Shown: positions 1 through 10,375 of the stretch, piece by piece
Numbering within the stretch: the first letter of the stretch is position 1
Layout: the number at the start of each line of letters is the position of its first letter
Source: Siphonodentalium dalli
Taxonomy: Eukaryota; Mollusca; Scaphopoda; Gadilida; Siphonodentaliidae
Direction of reading: 5' to 3'
DNA: 64,000 nt
Assembly (NCBI GenBank): GCA_032622095.1
Contig: CP136062.1
Location: 8,583,710-8,647,709, forward strand
Position numbers and translations under genes: made by a program
The notes under the pieces: model-generated
Databases searched by the model: none
Told to the model about the DNA's origin: nothing
What the model saw: the letters and a program-made list of their open reading frames with translations, nothing else

Positions 1-1136
1 ACCAGTAGAATCTTTCAATGGCAGATATTATAAACCTTCCAGAAACGTAAAACTTAAATAAATAAACTTGTCTTGATGTCGCTAACCCTTGGAACAAACG
101 TCGCACTACCGACGAATCTAATTCAATTAGAATTAGACTCGAGTTTAATTCATAATTCGTCTGTTGAAACAAACGTCGCATTTAATTCAAGACGAATCTA
201 AATGATTTCTTAAAATGGTATAAAGCGTTCATAAGGGTTGTCGTCAAAACGGCTAAAATAGGAAGTTTTATATCAATTCTAAACCGTAAAATTTAGTGAG
301 AAAATGTGGCTTTTGACTTCCAAGCGACGAAATTAATGTTACTATTCTGAGGAGTGGAAATTATTGTTTTTATATCGCTATTTCGTAGGTATTTGATACA
401 TATTTTAGGTCGGACATGATTCTTTAGGTGGTATTTTGCTTTGAACTTGTCTGAAAGAAATCAGGTCCAGTTTATTTTTATACGAAAACGTTGTATCGTT
501 TTAACAATTTAATAGCAAGTTGAGGTCAACGCGCTATATCACTATATATTGCGTCAGTATGCCTATCTAAAACCACGTGGTAAAATAACCGTGGCGGGCA
601 GGGACGTACGGCTATATGGTCTCGGTTGGGGGGGGCTGGTTCTGCCAGTAGAAGAAAAATCAGAGATCTGAACCTGAAAATCCGATCATAGTTTGGCACA
701 GCGGGAGAAAACTTTGAACATGAAAACCGCAAAAACCTATATATAGCATTAGACTGGCCTTAAGCTTTCCAAGTGCTGACAATTTCCAACCTGACACCCA
801 CACGAAGGTTGGAAAATTTCCAACTGATGACCATTTAAGTTCATAAATTTGAACAGAAGCATAGGAAAATAATTAGCAGTTTTTTTGGCTGGCCACGGGG
901 TTCATGAGGGACCAGGACACAGGCCATTTCAGTCAAAATGTTGGACCAAAAGTAGGAAAATATGCAAATGTTGGTCTAAAAACAACAAATTCCCCAAAAA
1001 TTAATTGCTGGAAAATCAAATTACAAGAACAATTTCAACCCATCGTTGATGTTAAATTTGCACACGTCCATGCACAGTATAGCGTGTATATCCATCCGGA
1101 ATAAATATTTATTTAGTGCGTCTACTCGCATTTAAT

Positions 1137-1310
1137 TTGAAACAAACGTCGCACTTTCGTCGACTCGAATTCAAATACCACCAAATTACGTCATGCTCGT
1201 TGGTGTTTTCCAGTTTCAATTGGAATTCCCTCATTAGCATATCATTATGCAGCTCGTTTGCATGTCTCCGAATTAAATTCGAGTCGACGGTGATGCGACG
1301 TTTGTTTCAA
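1137..1310. repeat. Foldback MITE-like element, ~40-bp inverted arms
   Basis: Arms 1137-1176 and 1271-1310 are inverted repeats sharing TTGAAACAAACGTCGCA and GTCGACTCGAATT, with a handful of mismatches, around a ~94-bp loop. It belongs to the same AACAAACGTCGCAC family as its neighbours. A direct repeat of GTGCGTCTACTCGCATTTA precedes both this element (about 1117) and the palindrome at 1397 (about 1373), so two family members sit head to tail about 256 bp apart. Confidence 0.65.
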
Positions 1311-1396
1311 ACACGGATCTCAGACGCATCAGCAATTAAATTCGTGTTGACCACACGCATTCTTCGTCGGTAGTGCGTCTACTCGCATTTATTTGC

Positions 1397-1468
1397 AACA
1401 AACGTCGCACTACCGACGAATCTAATTCAAATAATTGAATTCGATTCGTCGGTAGTGCGACGTTTGTT
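1397..1468. repeat. 72-bp near-perfect palindrome
   Basis: Left arm 1397-1432 and right arm 1433-1468 are reverse complements at 34 of 36 positions with no spacer. The sequence could extrude as a cruciform. It looks like two terminal repeats of the AACAAACGTCGCAC family meeting tail to tail with the interior lost. Confidence 0.8.
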
Positions 1469-1668
1469 CCAAGGGTAAGGCCTAAAAAAAAAAATACCTT
1501 TGTTTCCGCTAACGAGCTAAAAAAAATTAGGGTAGGTAGGTAGGCTTAACTTTTTTTTTTGTTAACTTTTTTTTTTCCAGTATCTTTATAAATAACTGAA
1601 TAATATTCAATCTTACATATGCTTATTTACAGATATACTAGTCTATATACTAATATAGTCTGATAATC

Positions 1669-1953
1669 CTAATATTTCCCATATGGTCTGGCGACAACTG
1701 GAGTCAGTCCAGCACCACTGCACTGTTCACATATTGGAGTGACTGTCTTGTACCGATCTCTTAAGGATGGCTTCACAACACCACCTTCTCCTCCACATTC
1801 AGTGAAGGATCTAGGTATTTTTGGGGGACACCTGTTTTTGTGCAATGATATGCCGAAGGCATAACCTGAAGGCCTGAGCGAAGGAATGCTTGAGAAGGGT
1901 GACCCCCTGATGATGGTGGGGGTTTTCCCCCTGGAAATGTTTTGAAAATCCAT
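1669..1953 (-). CDS. Unrecognised 94-codon reading frame inside the TIR element
   Basis: An open frame of 94 codons starts at an ATG at 1953. I do not recognise the product. The C-terminal half looks more protein-like than random AT-rich sequence: it has Gly, Pro and Cys residues with a CxxC pair (ICEQC) and ends in ARPYGKY. There is no signal peptide or membrane segment. It could be the remnant of a transposon-encoded protein, a captured host exon, or chance. No splice structure or promoter could be assigned, so treat it as a candidate only. Confidence 0.2.
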   Translation of the reverse strand: MDFQNISRGKTPTIIRGSPFSSIPSLRPSGYAFGISLHKNRCPPKIPRSFTECGGEGGVVKPSLRDRYKTVTPICEQCSGAGLTPVVARPYGKY

Positions 1954-2212
1954 TGCATTTAGAGCTAATCTAAGGCTCTTTGAGTTAGTATTTTGAATTT
2001 TACTGAGAGGCCAATTTGATCAAGTTTCTCAAGTATAACTTTGGAACTTTTTTATATATGTATGGATTGGAAATGCTTATAAGTTATTGTCAGATATCTT
2101 TTGGTTCAATGGATTATGCTTATCCTGCTTGAAATGAGACTTGCTATTATCACTCTAATTCATAAATAGGCTATTTTATAAAATTCAAGTGAGACACATA
2201 CCGTACATAATA

Positions 2213-2287
2213 TACTACATGTACATGTAGGACATGTAGTACAGAAATACTACATGTACATGTAGTACAGAAACAATGTACATGTAT
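2213..2287. repeat. ACATGTACATGT cluster
   Basis: The palindromic word ACATGTACATGTA recurs here (2217, 2252, 2276), interleaved with GTAGTACAGAAA, giving a short tandem and inverted structure. Single copies of the same word occur across the AT-rich flanks, for example near 5230, 7266, 53043, 54014 and 61436. This is a simple dispersed motif of unknown role. Confidence 0.6.
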
Positions 2288-2775
2288 TAAGGTAGTAATG
2301 ACTATATATGGTACTAATCTCTATGTTAATTTTTCATTTGGTATTATGAGATCCCACTTGATAACCAGGTTGATTTGATCAAATTGTTAATGTTCCTGTG
2401 CTGTAATTGATTGAAATACTGAAGTCTGAACGCTGAATGATAACATACCGGTACCTGAACTCAAATTATTTGAAGTTTTCACAGATGAAAGCTAGATAAA
2501 GCCAAACATACTTTACAGTATGATTCCAACTGTTAAACTTAAAACTTTTTGTAAACTTAAATTTCTTATGTCAATATATATAAATATATAAATGTTTTGC
2601 ATCTTGTTATGATATGAATTGGGACCTAAATTTAAAAAACAAAAACAAAATTATTTTTTTATTTTTTTTTTGGTCAAATTTTTTTTGTGTGCAATGGCAA
2701 TAAAAAGTTTAGGGTCGGGGGATTAAAATAGGGTCGGTCGGGTTAGCGGAAACAGACATATTTTTTTTTAGGCCT

Positions 2776-3626
2776 AATGCATAGATCATTGTGTGAATGG
2801 AAAATGAGCGAGCAACTGACATTAAATGTCACTATCAACGGATAGAAAGTATCTGACTATCAATGGGTAAAAAATATCTGTCATCAGTGCATCAAGCCAA
2901 TCAGTGAATTATTTGCTTGTCTATCAACTAAGATGATCTCTGGCAAGACCTAAAGTACCCAAGTCTGATAGAGTGATGTGACTATGTTTATTTCCATCAA
3001 AACAGCTTCTGAAACAGGTTAAACTGTTATTTGAACTAAATGAAATAGATCATTCCCAGTCATATGAGTAATATCAGTACAGCTTTATTCAGTTTTGAAC
3101 CAAATTTAGTGAAATTTGGGAGGTGGATGTAAACAAATTGGGAGTAAAAAACATATTGGTTTTGCAGGTTTGGTGGTGATGGGTCCCCGAAAATGCCAGA
3201 TGCAAAAAAAGATTCATTCCTTCCTGCAAATTTTTGACTACCCCCATCCCCCTGCTCCGCCTACAATCTTTGCATCAGCTTATACCATTATACCTGAGGT
3301 AAGATAGCCGAAGAACCCAATCATGCTTCAGGATAAGCTAATTTATTGTGCTGCATAAATCATATATGCTAAGCATAGTCAGTTAATAAATGTTAACACA
3401 TCCTCCAATAAAGGGGTTTCAGTTTTTAATTTTCCAACAATTGGAAAGATATAGGTACCAGTTGAAAAAAAATTCCAGAGTATATGCAAAGTTAATGCAC
3501 ATTATGATAAAACAATTCAATTAAGCTTTAAGCATAAATATATTGCTCTGAAGTATCATTGTATTATGGTAAATCATAATTCAGTTACCCTTAACCACCA
3601 TTGTTTGTTTTACCTCTCTCACATTG
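2776..3626. other. Anonymous AT-rich sequence
   Basis: No coding frame with protein-like composition, RNA gene or strong repeat was seen. The small frame near 3116-3307 has no recognisable features. Confidence 0.6.
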
Positions 3627-3899
3627 GATAAAATGGTATGACATAAATGGTACCAGTGTGTGGAGCCTTCCCCTATTAGTTGACTCAAAGACTGAGATAC
3701 TACTATGTCAAAGGTTTCAACTTGAGCGGAATTCTGAAAGAGCATGTCTGAACTATGTGTGAGTGAATTGTGCTTCAGTCTAATTCATGAGAATGGATTA
3801 CTCTTATTAAGCGAACCATTATTTCGCTTAAGACAGCCAAGGGTATAATAAGTGACGGCATTGCCCACACTGATACCATTTATGTCATACCATTTTATC
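3627..3899. mobile_element. 273-bp MITE with 34-bp terminal inverted repeats
   Basis: Termini 3627-3660 and 3866-3899 are inverted repeats matching at 33 of 34 positions (GATAAAATGGTATGACATAA, then ATGGTAYCAGTGTG). The interior has no coding potential. Such high identity between the ends suggests recent insertion or constraint on the hairpin. No obvious target-site duplication was found. Confidence 0.75.
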
Positions 3900-4925
3900 A
3901 GCTAATACTGGTAAATGTGAATTCGGGTCCCACATACTCTAGGAATACACACACCGCTGCACACTGTGTGTCAAATATAGACAATTTTGACAAAAATCAG
4001 CTCAAATAAGGTTGAAAACAGACATTTCTCTAAATATCAGTCATGTGACAAATGTTCAGGTTGCTACATGTACCAATTATTATTGTTGCAACACATGCCG
4101 AAATAAATTTATGAATAAAAAGATCTTAAATCAGTTTGAAAATAAGCATAAGTCTAGTAGATCTGAAATTTTGAAATGGCTGAAACCCAAACATGGCTGA
4201 TGAATCTTAAATACATGAAAATATCTAGGGTTATGTTAATTAGCCTTGATAATAGTGCAAGGTTACCTCTAAAGTGCACATAATTTATCTGATCATTGTG
4301 CGAGTATAAACAAAAGTTTTACATTTTTCAACATATAATGAATTTCCCTTTCAAAATATAGTCCATATATCAATGTATATGGATTTCTATGTGTTTTTTT
4401 CCCTTTCAAAATTCATGTGAACTCTATTATTCTGATTTATATGCAACTGTGCATGGATGCACTGGAAGCCCTTGTGGCAGATATTTTTGTATCTGTATTT
4501 CTGGCATGGGGGATGTCCTAGGCATTGATTGAACCATAATTTGTGTGAATAAATGGTTGCTATGGCTCCCTAATGTTCTCGTCTTGTGGGTAGAGTTTGA
4601 AAAATCTTCAAAAATGAGGTCCTGTGACCTGTCCCATCATGTATGGTCATAGAATGGTGCACTGGACCTAAATCATGAATATGTTAGATTAACACAACTG
4701 ATAGTTGTTTTAAATATTACTTCCTGGTCACAAATGCTTGAAACATATGTTTTGTGACCATGCTTTAAACCAGCAAGGACCATGACTGGTAAATATAATG
4801 TTTAATTAGGTGAATAGCTATTGGACTCACAGAGAGTGATAATTTGATGGATTTAACAAGTCACAGTATCAGTATAATAAGTTGTGAACTTGTGAGGCAG
4901 ATGTTGGGTTAAATTAGCCAAGTTA
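3900..4925. other. Anonymous AT-rich sequence
   Basis: No supported gene, RNA or structured repeat was found. The 62-codon frame at 4012-4200 has no recognisable features. Confidence 0.6.
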
Positions 4926-5041
4926 TACAGTAATGCCCTAAATAATCGACCTCTTTAACCAAAGCAGAAGTATGGGTAACATTTCAGGATTTAGTCAGAA
5001 ATGTGGCTTGTTGCCATTCATCAGAAAGCTCTCCCCGAGAT
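4926..5041 (+). repeat. Dispersed repeat copy, relative of the 6924-7091 hairpin
   Basis: It runs from CAGTAATGCCCTAAATAAT through ACCAAAGCAGAAGTATGGG to GAAAGCTCTCCCCGAGA. The same string, with a few substitutions, forms the left arm and loop of the inverted repeat at 6925, and its first ~25 bases reappear reverse-complemented at 7066-7091. It is therefore a separate copy of one family. Confidence 0.7.
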
Positions 5042-6923
5042 TCACTACCTTTATACATTTCTATTTTCAGACTATATTAATGATGGAGAATGAGAGATGT
5101 GGTTAACTCATCAGGACAAATCATTAGAATGTAATAATGTGAGTACCATAATGATAAGCATAAATGATTATTGTATTTTGCATGCAGATCTTTAGTAACA
5201 TCAACAATCAGCACTGACTGGTACAATGTACATGTAGCTGTATATGTAGCCATAAATCAATGACTTTTGGGATAAAAACATATTTCTATATAATCTACTT
5301 TTGTTGATATATTAAAGAGATTAAACTACTAACTAATACCAATATTAGTGATAATGACTTTTTTTGGTGAAAAAAATTTGACTTTTTTATATTAATCCCA
5401 GAGACTACAATTATCTGCTGAAGTAAAAATATATGATGTGGTATATAGACTGTTTTTACTTTTGTCACATTCTCATGGTCAAAGTATCCTGATTATAGAA
5501 TATATTCTTCAGCCATATTTAATTTGTGCAGTACATTGTACTATTTTTCGCTAGTGTGCATTTATTATTCACATGTGTATAGCTAAATCATGGTTAGATA
5601 TTTTAAGTTGAATTTCTTCTAAAATATAAACATATATATTCCAGACTGAAGGAATTTTTGTCAAGATGATCTTTAATATGCACAAGTATTTTCAGCGATA
5701 ATGAAGAACTGAAATTGTCATTATATACAAAAATATTTGTAAGTTTAGAAGTCGCTCAGAATTTAAATAGAGCGAAACATAGTACTGCACAAATTCAAAT
5801 ATGAGTAAGGTACATGTATACAATTGATATACAGGGGATCCTAGTAGTTCAGTCAGTATTGGGCATGAATAAGGAATCAGAATTCCTAAATGAAAAGATG
5901 TGTACTAGTATTTAAATATCGTACATGTATATGGTACATGTATATTTATTCCAAAAATATATAGCATATTTAATTTGTTGTAGACAATTATATCATCTCA
6001 GCCATAGAGCTTTCTCTTCCAGAATCATTCCGATAACCAAGATGGACACAGTTTAAATTGAAAAGCACAGTATGACATCATTTGAACTAACAACCATTGC
6101 TTGATCTGCATGTTAATCAGGAATGAGATTTTCTTCATGGCATTGCTGAGAAAGTGCATCGAACATAGCAATATATCTTTTTCAATATCATTGTCATTAT
6201 TGTGTTACTTCACAAAACTGCTGGTAACATTGTAAGAATGTAATGATTGTACATGTGGCAATTCGCTAAATTCAAGTGTGTTTAATGAACTGCAGTTGTG
6301 CAATTACTTGGAGTCTTGTCCTTCCAGCCATATCTACATCTCTCTCTCCATTAGAACCTATAATAGAACGATAACAATATTTTATGTTATAGAAACCAAC
6401 ATCACTATATAAAGGAGACTGGTGCTGCCTAACCTCATGGAGTGTGTGACTCACTGGAATTGGCGTCAAGTTTTGGATAGCAGATCTTGAATGTTAGTAA
6501 CCAGAAAAAGTTAATAGTTTCAGTCGAGGCCAACAAACAGTGCAAAAGACAATAACTTTCAGTTTAGTTTAATTGTTATTCTCATTAAAATTATAAAATA
6601 ACAATTCTTGTAATATCAATCCACCAGCAATGTTATATATTAGTGAAGAATTGAATATGAGGTCACTCTCCCTCAGACAAAATTTGTTACAACAACAGAC
6701 ATTTTATGAAACTTGTTTTGATAACATGATTATATAAGTGCAGTTATCATCAAAACATGAAAGAAACATATATGCTGTCTCATATATTCATCCCTAGATA
6801 TTGAATCACATAAAATACATGTGCCACTGCCAAATAAATTGTGTTCTAAACATCGTAATATTTTTGTCCCACAATATATATTTCTAGTGACGGAAATGTC
6901 TGTTGAGTGGTGCCTTTTTAACT
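5042..6923. other. Anonymous AT-rich sequence
   Basis: No protein-like coding frame, tRNA or long repeat was seen. Scattered ACATGTA words occur, for example near 5810 and 5925-5945. Confidence 0.6.
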
Positions 6924-7065
6924 TCTTAACCAAAGCAGAATTATGGGTAACTTTTCAGGATTTAGTCGGAAATATGGCTTGTTGCCATTCATCGGAAAGC
7001 TCTCCCGAGAGCCATATTTCCGACTAAATCCTGAAAAGTTACCCATAATTCTGCTTTGGTTAAGA
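6924..7065. repeat. Perfect long inverted repeat (56-bp arms, 30-bp loop)
   Basis: Arms 6924-6979 and 7010-7065 are exact reverse complements. The loop (6980-7009) ends in CTCTCCCGAG. The arm matches the family copy at 4926-5041, so this locus is a head-to-head duplication of that repeat. Right-arm homology continues to about 7091 (GGTCGATTACTGAGGGCATT), whereas the left side stops, so the duplication is asymmetric. Any transcript through it would form a long uninterrupted hairpin. Confidence 0.9.
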
Positions 7066-7091
7066 GGTCGATTACTGAGGGCATTACTGTA

Positions 7092-9278
7092 TGTCTATTA
7101 TTCATTTGGAGGGAATTCAGGATACACCAACAGATAGAAAATATCCTAAGGGAACTACTTGTCACTGAGTATTTAGTAAAGAACCTTTGACAAGCTGAGC
7201 TGTAGATATAAACTACATCAGTTATAACAAAAAAATGTTTCAAATGTCCGCTCTCAGAATTCTAATGTACATGTATGTACCGGTCAATATTCTAGTGGTG
7301 CAATCCTCAAACCATGCTGACACCCATCGGTCTCAATCATTCTTTCATTCCTTCTATTTATATTTTGTGCATGGACTGGGCTACAAGTGCATGAACAACT
7401 GATCTGAAATATAAGAAAAGTTGATTTAATTTTTGGTTTAACATGAAACGGCATACATTTTTAAATACTTTTCTGTCAGAAAAGAATATCTATAACATCA
7501 TTGGAATATTGAATAAAGAATGTGCATCATATAAGATGACATATGATATGGTGTGAGATGTGCTGCAATTGGTTTGGAATAAAAATTCATTTTGTCCATT
7601 TTGAGTTTTTGACCATCAGCCATGATTTTGGCCGAATAACCAAAAAATGACTCGATCTCATCCATGACAAATTTCACAATGATCTGACAAAAGATGCGAC
7701 CTGTAACCCTGGCCAAAGGATTTAGTCATGCAAAGAGTAAAATCCAAGATGGCTGCCAGCGGCCATGATTTTTGGCCGAACGACCCCACTAATGTAGCCG
7801 AATGACCCCAAAATTACTCATTCCCCATCTCCATGTCATGGGGGGGGGGGGGGGGATAAAAGGACCTGAGTATCCAATTACCACCTAGTAGCTACATATG
7901 AGAAAAAATAAACTTATGATTTTATTGCTTATTATTGCTTTATATAGTCATGAAATGGTGAGAAATTAACTTTATTGAGTTGATTGTGTTGGTGTTTGGA
8001 TGGATGGGTGCTACCCAAGTATGAGCAGGCTGATTATAAACCAACCCCCCCCCCCCCCACTCACGCAGAAGCTACATCAGGGAAATTTCCAGGGCTGTTT
8101 TGATAGCTGTTACAGGTATGGGTGCCCAAACTTGAGAAGCCCAAATGACCCCAAATTCCCAGTGGACAGTATTGAATCAACCTGAATTTTCAAGGCAATT
8201 CAACAATAAGCGCTGTATTAAAAGATCTGCAGTTGCAATACAGCCTTCATTTGCATGTTGAATTTTTAAATCAGAAATATTATGTCCTATTTATAATATA
8301 TGCGTCTGTATCTGTGTTGGTTCGGTGTAGAAGCCGTATTTTAAAGTTATATTGGGATACCGCTACATATCCTCTGCTGGAAACAGGTGTCCCCAAATTA
8401 TCTCTGGATTCTTCCCTGAGCTACATTTGAGAATTTTTGGACTATATAAAGCAAAATAAGTGATAATCAGGACTTGGTATCTCCCCCAATCCCCAACTTA
8501 ATAAACTTTTTCTCGGATGAAGTATATAAAGCAAAATAAGCGATAGATGATGTTTTGGTCATATGCAGCTACTAGATGGGCGGCGGAGAAGATTCTCAGT
8601 CCTGGGTATCTCCCCAGAGTCCACCCCTCATAAACCCAGACTCAACCAAATTTTTCTCAGACATAGTTAATTTCTTGCCATATCATCACTATATAAAGCA
8701 AAATATGTGATTGTGAGGGTAAAATAAGTGGAAAAATATTATGTGGGTGAGAGATACCAATGTTGGTAGAGGAAAATTGTTCCACTTGTAGTCCACAATT
8801 TCCTAACAGGTACACAGGATATATACCCATCCCTGTTAACTGCATATGTTCAGCAGTTCTTATGATATTGGTTGGGGTAATGCATATTTTGGGAGGAGAT
8901 ATAACAAAACAAAAGACACCCATATGTAAGGCCAAGTGATAATCTGACAGATTTGATTTGATCTTAAAGTGCCTTAAGCGGAATTAATTTATTTGCTCTT
9001 TTAAAAGTAAAATTCATCTATTTGAGCTTGAGCATAAATCAGATTGTCTAGAAATAAAAAAAGAGTGAATTAGACTCTGAGAAAGGAATTACAAATAGGT
9101 GGACTAGTATATATTATTAAATACATGTATGATAGTCTCATGTCTTATTTACACTTAAGCGCAAATTATGTGCGCTTAATTGAGCTCAAATAAATGTTTT
9201 TTTTACATAGAGCATAATTAAATGATTGGGTCTGTGAACACCTTTCATGTATGGTACATATTCCAGATACAGATAATT
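7092..9278. other. Anonymous AT-rich sequence with homopolymer runs
   Basis: No supported gene was seen. It contains a G-run near 7840-7855 and a C-run near 8045-8058. A diverged 18-bp direct repeat (TATATAAAGCAAAATAAG and variants) occurs at 8443, 8523 and 8690. Short frames here lack protein-like composition. Confidence 0.55.
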
Positions 9279-9766
9279 TAAAGGTACGGTTGGCCTTGGC
9301 GGTGGGTATCCTGTGAAAATATTTCCACCCTTTGAAAACCGCCACAAAAATAAAGAACATCAAAATGTAGACAGACTTTGTCCATATACAAATAAGAAAT
9401 ATCGCATAAAGAGTATGTTATTGTCAAATGTTTTGACCATTGTTATGTAAACAAAAGCATAAAAAGTAACTTTTCTGGTGTTTGTTTATATTATGATGGT
9501 AAACATAAAGAGCGTTCTTTGTTGGTGAATTCCTGATATGGAACTAATAAAGAGCGTTTATGCCATTTGTGTGTGTGATTAGCCAGTTAAAGAGTTGCAT
9601 TAATATTGTGCTGTCTTCTGTAACACAATCAGGCTCTTGCTTAGGTAAAATATTGTAGGTCTTTATGATAACATGCTGTTTACGTGATGGTCATGAACGA
9701 AACTGTATGCGTTTTAATGTTTTTCTATTTACAGTGATTAGAACAAATATCAATATTTTCGACAAC
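9279..9766 (+). repeat. Dispersed ~490-bp repeat, copy 1
   Basis: It is collinear with 61699-62196. Shared landmarks in order are GGTGGGTATCCTGTGAAAAT or its variant, AACCGCCA, AGTATGTTATTGTCA, two copies of AAAGAGCGTT about 42 bp apart (9507 and 9549), TTTGTGTGTG, CTTCTGTAACAC, and GGAACTGTA or GAAACTGTA near the 3' end. Both copies lie in the same orientation on opposite sides of the satellite locus. It could be a diverged gene duplication (promoter plus first exon) or a transposable element. Confidence 0.65.
9693..9737 (+). pseudogene. Broken leader-peptide-like frame in repeat copy 1
   Basis: An ATG opens a hydrophobic 14-codon frame ending at TGA (9735-9737). Codon by codon it lines up with the leader-like start of the 62120-62545 frame (shared ...TV..., a hydrophobic core, then ...I.I). 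Copy 2 lacks this ATG because of one extra base but reads through where copy 1 has TGA. Whether the ancestor was truly coding is unproven. Confidence 0.25.
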
Positions 9767-10082
9767 TAAGGCCTCACATGCCTTTAATAGCACTTTGAAT
9801 GTTCAAATGATTTACACTGTTTACATAATTTGCACTTAAGTGCAAATGAACAGGTCATGGTGAACCAATGATCGACCTTTATTAGACTAATCGCTATAGA
9901 ATAGACCGATTGGTCATTCATCATATGCAGGCATTGGGGATAAGTCGAGTCACTCTGAACTGTAGTGGTAATTATATTACATCCAATACTTAAAAAGAGA
10001 TAATTCTAATTTCTGTTGAAAGACACGGAATAATTATTTACTGAATATATTCAATATAAAGATAGACTGATCAGTTTTATAC

Positions 10083-10188
10083 AGATCAACCAGTGGTTCA
10101 CCGAGACCTGCAGATGATTGTTGAGCTTCGGTACATTCAATGCGATTATTAATAAACATGCAGGTCTGGGTGAACCACCAATAGATCT
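10083..10188. repeat. Foldback repeat beside the assembly gap
   Basis: Segments 10083-10116 and 10157-10188 are inverted (TGGTTCACC..GACCTGCA versus TGCAGGTC..GGTGAACCA). The right arm and following bases (10161-10225) are also a diverged direct repeat of 9851-9915, sharing GGTGAACCA and TAGACTAATCG. No coding content. Confidence 0.55.
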
Positions 10189-10275
10189 TTATATAGACTA
10201 ATCGATCTAATATAGACTGGTCTTACACCACCTAGATGCATCTGAGATAAGGCATGGACGTATATATACATCGCT

Positions 10276-10375
10276 NNNNNNNNNNNNNNNNNNNNNNNNN
10301 NNNNNNNNNNNNNNNNNNNNNNNNNNNNNNNNNNNNNNNNNNNNNNNNNNNNNNNNNNNNNNNNNNNNNNNNNNN
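10276..10375. other. Assembly gap (100 N)
   Basis: The gap is exactly 100 Ns, the usual placeholder for a gap of unknown size. It sits immediately before the first satellite base, so the true left edge and length of array 1 are unknown. Confidence 0.95.

Larger units (their letters stand above)
85..1476. mobile_element. TIR-bounded composite element, non-coding
   Basis: Left end (85-126) starts ACCCTTGGAACAAACGTCGC and continues CACTACCGACGAATC. The right end (1434-1476) is its near-perfect reverse complement, ending GTTTGTTCCAAGGGT. The pair could be the terminal inverted repeats of a ~1.4-kb non-autonomous DNA element. The same core (AACAAACGTCGCAC) recurs inside at 168, 1141 and 1397, so the region may instead be several nested or adjacent foldback elements of one family. 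No coding frame of note lies inside. A clean target-site duplication is not visible (flanks GCTA and AAGG). It abuts the next TIR element at 1478. Confidence 0.5.
1478..2775. mobile_element. TIR element with AGGCCT-A(n)-GTTTCCGCTAAC ends
   Basis: Left terminus 1478-1513 (AGGCCTA, A-run, then TTTGTTTCCGCTAAC) and right terminus 2742-2775 (GTTAGCGGAAACAGACATA, T-run, AGGCCT) are inverted repeats of about 35 bp with minor differences. Just inside the right end is a G-rich stretch (2710-2741, AGGGTCGGGGG and GGGTCGGTCGGG), matched loosely inside the left end by GGGTAGGTAGGTAGGC (1530-1545). I recall similar ends in bivalve interspersed repeats, but this was not searched. One minus-strand reading frame (1669-1953) lies inside. 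Confidence 0.55.
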
